Positions 44,413 to 49,550 of a stretch of 49,550 nt of DNA are shown one piece after another. This DNA is from a virus, in the IMG/VR virus record IMGVR_UViG_3300034375_007944, positions 1-49,550 of that record; one strand, 5' to 3'. Positions within the stretch are counted from its first letter, which is position 1, and each line of letters starts with the position of its first letter. The notes beneath the pieces were generated by a model. That model saw nothing but the letters and a program-made list of their open reading frames with translations, did not search any database and was not told where the DNA came from. A program made the translations under genes and the position numbers.

Positions 44413-44883
44413 TTAGTAATCTACCCCTTTTTGGGTGTACTCTACAAGTGGGTTGTTTGTTGCTCCGTCAACGATGATTGGCTCACAGAACTCTCCACCG
44501 CCTTTTCCTGCCGCACTTCGGTTCAAAGAAGTGGAGGCGGGAAGTGTACTGCTGTCTCCGTTTTTACTCCAAATAGTAACCGAACCTCCACTTGGGGCGG
44601 CAACAGAAATAGAAGCAACTTTAGCGTCGTTCTTTGTGATAATGTCAACAGCTACAGCCGATAGGTCAGAAGAAAAAGCTGACTCCATAAAACCTTCTGT
44701 GGTTGAACGAACATCTACAATCTTTCGTAACTCGTTTCCAGCAACGCTCCAAATGTAATCACCAACTTGAAAAGTGTTAGCTGCGCTTGTGGTGTACTTT
44801 GCTCCCGAAGTGGTAACTGTAATTGTGGCGACATCTGTGTGAGCTGGAACAGTGTCTTTTGTGGTATATGTCTTAGCTGGCAT
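44413..44883 (-). CDS. Small virion structural protein candidate
   Basis: 156 residues, ATG start 14 bases after a TATCTTTG box. Thr/Ala/Ser/Gly-rich, beta-type throughout (VATITVTTSGAKYTTSAANT), no charge clusters. The composition resembles head decoration or tail proteins. It is the first gene of the leftward run that ends at the endolysin. Confidence 0.5.
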   Translation of the reverse strand: MPAKTYTTKDTVPAHTDVATITVTTSGAKYTTSAANTFQVGDYIWSVAGNELRKIVDVRSTTEGFMESAFSSDLSAVAVDIITKNDAKVASISVAAPSGGSVTIWSKNGDSSTLPASTSLNRSAAGKGGGEFCEPIIVDGATNNPLVEYTQKGVDY

Positions 44884-44897
44884 ATTTGTTGTTTTTA

Positions 44898-44905
44898 CAA
44901 AGATA
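44898..44905 (-). promoter_or_regulatory. -7 box (TATCTTTG) for the tail/lysis run
   Basis: CAAAGATA on the plus strand; TATCTTTG on the minus strand, 14 bases before the ATG at 44883. Probably the promoter of the run 38640-44883. Confidence 0.6.
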
Positions 44906-44939
44906 CAAAGAGTTAGTAGTGGGTATTATTTAAATTTTA

Positions 44940-44947
44940 TATATTTG
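44940..44947 (+). promoter_or_regulatory. -7 box four bases before an HNH gene
   Basis: TATATTTG then CTTT and ATG, nearly identical in layout to the box before the HNH gene at 18474. Implies a leaderless transcript. Confidence 0.6.
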
Positions 44948-44951
44948 CTTT

Positions 44952-45437
44952 ATGAGTAAAAAAACTAGAGGGCTTATAGAGGCTTACCAAAAAGGATACA
45001 GGGTTACAAAGTGTGGGACTAAAGCTACAAACCCAAGCGGAAAAGAAATGAGCTTGTACTTAACTAAACGATACAAGTCCTTTTCTTTTAGAAGTTCAGA
45101 AGGAACTATAAACGTAGAGCTACACAGGCTTCAAGGTTATCAGAAGTTTGGGGATAAGATTAAAAAATTTTTTGTTAGACACTTAAACGGTGACGAGTCT
45201 GATAACTCTTGGGATAACATAGGTATTGGAACTCACAGCGATAACATGATGGATATGCCTAAAGAGGTTAGGGTGGCAAAAGCTAAACACGCTGCCTCTT
45301 TTTTAAAGAAATACAATCACGAAGATGTAACAGAGTTTTATAAAAGCGTTAAGTCTTACAAAAAAACTATGGAGAAATTTGGAATAAAAAGTAAATCAAC
45401 GATTCACAGCATATTAAAACAACAGGACGTTCTTTGA
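44952..45437 (+). CDS. Homing-type HNH endonuclease
   Basis: 161 residues, ATG start. HNH_3-like core: V-E-L-H-R-L-Q-G-Y-Q, V-R-H-L-N-G-D-E-S-D-N-S-W-D-N-I and G-T-H-S-D-N-M. The C-terminal ~50 residues look like a DNA-recognition helix-turn-helix (F-G-I-K-S-K-S-T-I-H-S-I-L). It is the only plus-strand gene in this late region, with its own promoter box and terminator, so it looks like an inserted mobile gene between two late transcription units. Confidence 0.75.
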   Translation: MSKKTRGLIEAYQKGYRVTKCGTKATNPSGKEMSLYLTKRYKSFSFRSSEGTINVELHRLQGYQKFGDKIKKFFVRHLNGDESDNSWDNIGIGTHSDNMMDMPKEVRVAKAKHAASFLKKYNHEDVTEFYKSVKSYKKTMEKFGIKSKSTIHSILKQQDVL

Positions 45438-45438
45438 G

Positions 45439-45502
45439 AAGCCAACGGAGGCTTTTCTTTTTTTAGGGAATAAGACCCCGCTTTGTTGTTGGCGGGGTTT
45501 TT
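45439..45502 (+). terminator. Two consecutive terminators behind the HNH gene
   Basis: AAGCC/GGCTT (45439-45454) followed by a T-rich run, and ACCCCGC/GCGGGGT (45475-45498) followed by five T residues. The second may also work weakly leftward for the 1341-residue gene. Confidence 0.8.
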
Positions 45503-45510
45503 AATAAAAG

Positions 45511-48500
45511 TTACTTTCCGCGCTTCATTATTCTGTCTTTGTTTTTGTAGTACACATATCCCGACCTTACGTCTTTTGTGATAATACCTAACGAAGCCAG
45601 CACTTCAATCGCAGCTTTGTACTTATAGTAAGTCTCTAAGTCTTTCTTGTTTTTGCTTAAAAACATCTTATCCTTATTCTCAAGGTATTTATCGACGGCT
45701 TTCCAAGTTGTTTCGGTTGCCCCGATAAACGGAGATAACTGTGGCATAATAACTTTTGACGCTTCAAAAGCACTCATCTTATCAAGTTCTGTTATGTCAA
45801 TCTTATTGTACATAACACTGTTTGAGTATTTGTTGTAGTCGTCTCCTTTTTCCCTAGTAACTCCCTCGCCAAACACATCGTTTAGAATCTCAATAGCCAC
45901 GTTCATTGGAACTCTAGCGAAGTTACTCATGTTTCTTTGGATTGTAAGAGCCACAAAAGCACTAAGGAAAGAACGTCCGAACTCTTTTGGGTTTGGTAAT
46001 ATGTCCCAAATATCCTCATCATCGTCGGTGAAAGGTGCAAGCAACATTCTTGAAACCACATCCGCTATTACCCCGTAAGTAGCGAACCTTAACATGATTG
46101 GAAGGGAAGTAGTAGCACCACCAACAAAGCCGTCTCTAATGTAAGCACCCCTTAGCTGCTCGTACTCGTTAATCATAAATGGAAGCATGAAGTACTTAAA
46201 CCTCCCGCCCATTGCGCCCTCTGTTGCTTTTAGCTGCGCTCCCGCTCTTTCTGCGGGGTTGGTAGTAGCAAAGGCTTTTCTTAACGCCCTATCGCCAATC
46301 TTAAACGCTTCACGCAGTACTTTTTTGTTTTGTCTTACGAAGTCCTTATCCTTTAAACTCATTAAGTCAAGGTCTTTTCCCGTCTGCTCTTTGAAACTTT
46401 TCTTTACGGCTGAAAATAAAACACCGCGAGCAAAGAACCTATCTGGTGAGCGCATTATTTCTTCTTGGTAAGCTTTTGGACTTATTTTAGTTCCACCTAT
46501 CATAGGCACGCTCTCTGGAACTTTTAACCCCCACCAATCTTGTGCGCGTTTTAAGACTTCGGCAGCTTTAGTGTCAAGGTCTTTTCTTTTTACCGAGAAG
46601 TCAACCCCTTCACTAAAGGTGGAAGCAACGTCAGCGTGACCCATGAACTTAGCGTTACCCATTACCCTCTCTCTTTGCGTTGTTTGTTGTGTGTTTTGAA
46701 GGATTTCGCCTATGTCCAAGCCTTTATCAGCTAGGTATATAGCTTCTTTAAATGCGTTGGGGTCACTTGTAAGTACATAAAGTGCGTTAGATAACCCTTC
46801 CGCCACAAACCTTTGAGTGCTGCCCAATAAGTATCTATAAGCTGCCTCTGTTACTTGGTTGTAAAGCTTACTGTTTAATCCTTGTGTTGCTTGGGTTCTT
46901 AAAAGGTGCTTTCGCTGAACACGAATACCGTCTCTTATCCCCTCCACTACTTGAGACATACCCTCTTCGTCTTTTGCCATTTCACTTAGCTTATTTAAAG
47001 CGGAGAACTCTGTCTTTAAGGGGTCTGTTAGGTAGTAATCTTTTAAGGTTTCGTTGTAAGAGTTTTGTACAGATTCAGCCAAAGAAAAAGAAACAGGAGG
47101 TACAGCAACTTGCCTTTCCTTTAGCATCGACCTAGTTGACATATTGTTTACGTTACCACCACGCATAACACTTTCCACCGCAGCGCTTACCTTATCCCTT
47201 GTCATAGAGGAGACAACGGGATAGTTTATGTAGTTCTCAAACTCCTCGAAAGGCTCACTGCGCATAAAAGCAGCGGCTCTTGCTTTTGGTGTTGTGTCGT
47301 CTAAAATCTTTCTCACCCCGTCAACGTACTTCTTTTCCGCCTTGGTCATTGATTCGTAAACGGCTTCCACATCCAAATCCCCGTCCTCATCTTTGAACTG
47401 CTCCAACATTTCGTTGATGCTTTGCAATCTTTTTTTGCCGTAAATTTTTATGAACTCGTTTCTCGACCTAGCGTCTTTGTTAAGAACCTCCACCAATTCT
47501 CTTACCGAGTGAACCTTCTTTGAGTCGGGGTTTGAGCGACTTTGAAGTTCAGCCATGTACATAAAGGCTTTGATGTCCGACTCTTCGTTTTTTCTAATAC
47601 CCTTTAACAGCGTTGCTAATTGAGCATCGTTTCTGTACTTCTCTGCTGAAAAGTTTGCGTACCCTAAGTTAAACTTACGCAAAGCGTCGTCTATTGCCCT
47701 TCCTTTAAATCCTAGCGCAGCGTCAATCTCAGGGGTTTGTGACTTAAGAACCCTTGCTTCGGTTTTTGCTCTTTTTGTATCGAAAAGAGTTTTTAGTGGC
47801 GTTTCTATAACTGTGGTTATCTTTCCTCGAACACCTTTTTGTGACCTTAACTCCTCGTTAATATTACTAGCTTCCCTAAACGCTGTAATATCCCTTGCCA
47901 CTCTTATTACTTGGCTAGGGACAATACCAACCTCCATAGCGTCTAACACTCTGTTAAGCAGTGAAAGTTGTTGTGGGGTTAAGTTATCTAAGTCACTTTG
48001 CGTAACGCTAACCACGGTATCAACAGCGTCTTCCACTTGACTATCCTCTACCTTTGGCTTGTTATTTGAAACAAACTCCGCCCTATCTTTTACTTCGTAC
48101 TCTAACTGCCCTCTGTTTATTGGCTTAGACTCCGACCCTAACAACCTTCTTTTGTTTTTGGTAAGGAAATTCGCCAACTTCTCAGATATTACACCGTCTT
48201 CTAACATTTTAGCAACGCTTGAAGTAAAGTTATCTTCGGTAAGCCCTTGTGCTACTTGCGAAGCCTCTGCCTCTAAAGTACCTATAGCGTCCTCCGCTCT
48301 TTGTTGAATTTCCAAAGCGTCGTCTATAATAAGGTCGAGGTCTTCCACCCTGTACTTACCTTCTTGAGTTAAAGCGTCAACTATTTCAGTATACCTTACT
48401 ATGTCTTGGTCTTGGATTATTTTAGGGTCAAGTCTTAACAGCGGAAGCAGGGCGTTGGCTTTTGTACCAAAATCAGACTTAGATACCCTCTTAGCTGCCT

Positions 48501-49536
48501 TCTTAGCCTTTTTTGTGTACTGAGATAGCCTCTTACCCTTTGCTTCTTGTATTAAAGCGTCATAGACCTTCTCAAGCTGTTGGTCAAAGTTAGTGTCCTT
48601 TGTGTTTTTTAACCCCGAAAGAAGCCTTGAAACCCTACCCCTTCTAAGGTCGCCCAAGCCAAGTTCTCTCATTTCTTGGTTAATGATTTTTGTCAACTCC
48701 TTTTGGGCAGCCTTGTCTTCTCGCTGTTTTTGCTTTTCTTCCGACAGCTTACCTTTAAACTTCTCCTTTACTTGAGCTATCTTGTCGTTAAGCTTTTGTT
48801 TTATCTCGGCTAACTTGCTTTCTTTTGCTGCAAGAATCTCTTCCAACCCTTGCTTAGCTTGTTCGGCTTCGGTAAGACCTTTTGTTTCGCTTTTAACGGT
48901 GGGCTTCTTTGTTACCTTGTTTATTTTTATTGGCTTAACCCCCTTATAAACTCCCTCTCTTGCCCTAATGTCGTAACTACCATCATCGTTAACAGATTCT
49001 ACAACGCCACGCCTTTGCTTAGTTACCTTTTTACCTTTACTATTATAGGCTTCGTAAGTTACAGTTACTTCATCTTTGGGGGCTACTTTTTCTTGTGTTT
49101 GAGGCTGCTCTTGCAAATCGCCCACGCTTTCTTCTTGGGTTGCTTCTTGCTTACCTTCCTTACGCACCTCTCTAATTTCTTGGGCATCTGTTTGTTGTTT
49201 TGTATTGTATTTTTTAGATAACGCCTCTATAGCCTCAGATTTAGTGTCTCCGTCATTAAATCTATTTAAGCCATCGACAACCATCCAAACACCACCTTCA
49301 TCTAGCTCGACCTCAAACCACCCATCGCCATCTAGCCTCTGAACAAAGACATCTCTTTCGCCAATACGTATACCGTGAATGGGGTTTTCCATATCTGGCT
49401 TATCAACGACCCTTGATTTATCTGAGCTTAAGTTGTATTTCTTTTTTGGGGTATAGGTCATTTCACCGAAATCCTTACCCTCCTCGAAAGAAAAACCGTT
49501 TTTCTTATACCAATTTACTAAATCAGACTCACTCAT
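45511..49536 (-). CDS. Large virion internal/ejection protein candidate
   Basis: 1341 residues, ATG start (49536) in an ATGA context with an upstream frame that leaves the window. N-terminal ~100 residues look like a small separate domain; residues ~100-450 are Lys/Glu-rich coiled coil; the middle is helical and charged. Near residues 1130-1210 there are hydrophobic segments (LPIMLRFATYGVIADVVSRM, SFLSAFVALTIQ). Such huge helical proteins with a late membrane-active part are typical ejected virion proteins of podoviruses. No enzyme motif seen. Confidence 0.6.
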   Translation of the reverse strand: MSESDLVNWYKKNGFSFEEGKDFGEMTYTPKKKYNLSSDKSRVVDKPDMENPIHGIRIGERDVFVQRLDGDGWFEVELDEGGVWMVVDGLNRFNDGDTKSEAIEALSKKYNTKQQTDAQEIREVRKEGKQEATQEESVGDLQEQPQTQEKVAPKDEVTVTYEAYNSKGKKVTKQRRGVVESVNDDGSYDIRAREGVYKGVKPIKINKVTKKPTVKSETKGLTEAEQAKQGLEEILAAKESKLAEIKQKLNDKIAQVKEKFKGKLSEEKQKQREDKAAQKELTKIINQEMRELGLGDLRRGRVSRLLSGLKNTKDTNFDQQLEKVYDALIQEAKGKRLSQYTKKAKKAAKRVSKSDFGTKANALLPLLRLDPKIIQDQDIVRYTEIVDALTQEGKYRVEDLDLIIDDALEIQQRAEDAIGTLEAEASQVAQGLTEDNFTSSVAKMLEDGVISEKLANFLTKNKRRLLGSESKPINRGQLEYEVKDRAEFVSNNKPKVEDSQVEDAVDTVVSVTQSDLDNLTPQQLSLLNRVLDAMEVGIVPSQVIRVARDITAFREASNINEELRSQKGVRGKITTVIETPLKTLFDTKRAKTEARVLKSQTPEIDAALGFKGRAIDDALRKFNLGYANFSAEKYRNDAQLATLLKGIRKNEESDIKAFMYMAELQSRSNPDSKKVHSVRELVEVLNKDARSRNEFIKIYGKKRLQSINEMLEQFKDEDGDLDVEAVYESMTKAEKKYVDGVRKILDDTTPKARAAAFMRSEPFEEFENYINYPVVSSMTRDKVSAAVESVMRGGNVNNMSTRSMLKERQVAVPPVSFSLAESVQNSYNETLKDYYLTDPLKTEFSALNKLSEMAKDEEGMSQVVEGIRDGIRVQRKHLLRTQATQGLNSKLYNQVTEAAYRYLLGSTQRFVAEGLSNALYVLTSDPNAFKEAIYLADKGLDIGEILQNTQQTTQRERVMGNAKFMGHADVASTFSEGVDFSVKRKDLDTKAAEVLKRAQDWWGLKVPESVPMIGGTKISPKAYQEEIMRSPDRFFARGVLFSAVKKSFKEQTGKDLDLMSLKDKDFVRQNKKVLREAFKIGDRALRKAFATTNPAERAGAQLKATEGAMGGRFKYFMLPFMINEYEQLRGAYIRDGFVGGATTSLPIMLRFATYGVIADVVSRMLLAPFTDDDEDIWDILPNPKEFGRSFLSAFVALTIQRNMSNFARVPMNVAIEILNDVFGEGVTREKGDDYNKYSNSVMYNKIDITELDKMSAFEASKVIMPQLSPFIGATETTWKAVDKYLENKDKMFLSKNKKDLETYYKYKAAIEVLASLGIITKDVRSGYVYYKNKDRIMKRGK

Positions 49537-49550
49537 TCCACCCTCTCCAA

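Overview
This window is a large part of the genome of a tailed double-stranded DNA bacteriophage of a Bacteroidota host, probably a flavobacterium. The host assignment rests on promoter style: many genes are preceded by the Bacteroidota -7 box TANNTTTG (mostly TATATTTG or TATCTTTG), sometimes with TTTG or TTG about 20 bases upstream. The families fit too: a DUF3127-type single-strand binding protein, a BT4734/VirE_N-type primase-helicase and Bacteroidota-style signal peptides. The DNA is AT-rich, gene-dense and uses TTG and GTG starts freely. I see no tRNA, rRNA, CRISPR array, integrase, IS element or DNA polymerase.

Layout. (1) 1-13305, minus strand: head and neck genes read right to left as portal, a small foreign-looking cassette, scaffold-like protein, major capsid candidate, an unknown gene, large terminase, a structural protein, a secreted-type protein, three connector/ring-like proteins and the start of a muzzle-like tail protein cut by the left edge. 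The ring-ring-ring-muzzle order and the muzzle N-terminus resemble crAss-like podoviruses; this is inference. (2) 13400-18124, minus: small membrane proteins, a DEDDy exonuclease with zinc ribbon, an HNH protein, a protein with possibly two GroES-like folds, short unknowns and a glycoside hydrolase family 16 enzyme with an intact EIDxxE motif. (3) 18125-18473: divergent control region. (4) 18474-30616, plus: early genes, many overlapping by 4-20 bases: HNH, PD-(D/E)XK nuclease, SSB, primase-helicase, homing-type HNH, resolvase-like nuclease, GroES facing a divergent HTH regulator, a stand-alone DnaA domain IV, GNAT and DUF3310. (5) 30617-32654: about 2 kb almost without genes, rich in repeats and palindromes, including DnaA-box-like TGTGG repeats at about 31-base spacing; the best origin candidate. 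(6) 32655-39579, mostly plus: small accessory genes including a GP88-like and a DUF932 protein. Five of the start codons here follow a repeated two-hairpin leader whose stems covary. (7) 38640-49536, mostly minus: endolysin, T7 endonuclease I-like resolvase, holin- and spanin-like proteins, Gly-rich/LamG-like fibre genes in duplicated cassettes, one inserted HNH gene and a 1341-residue candidate ejection protein cut off from its upstream neighbours by the right edge.

How it works together: the early rightward block supplies replication and recombination proteins and probably acts at the repeat-rich origin region. The leftward block builds the capsid, neck and tail and lyses the host. Most interesting for follow-up are the covarying leader family, the stand-alone DnaA domain with nearby DnaA-box-like repeats, the promoter boxes placed so that transcripts would be leaderless, and the untranslated regions at 18137-18405 and 30660-30866.
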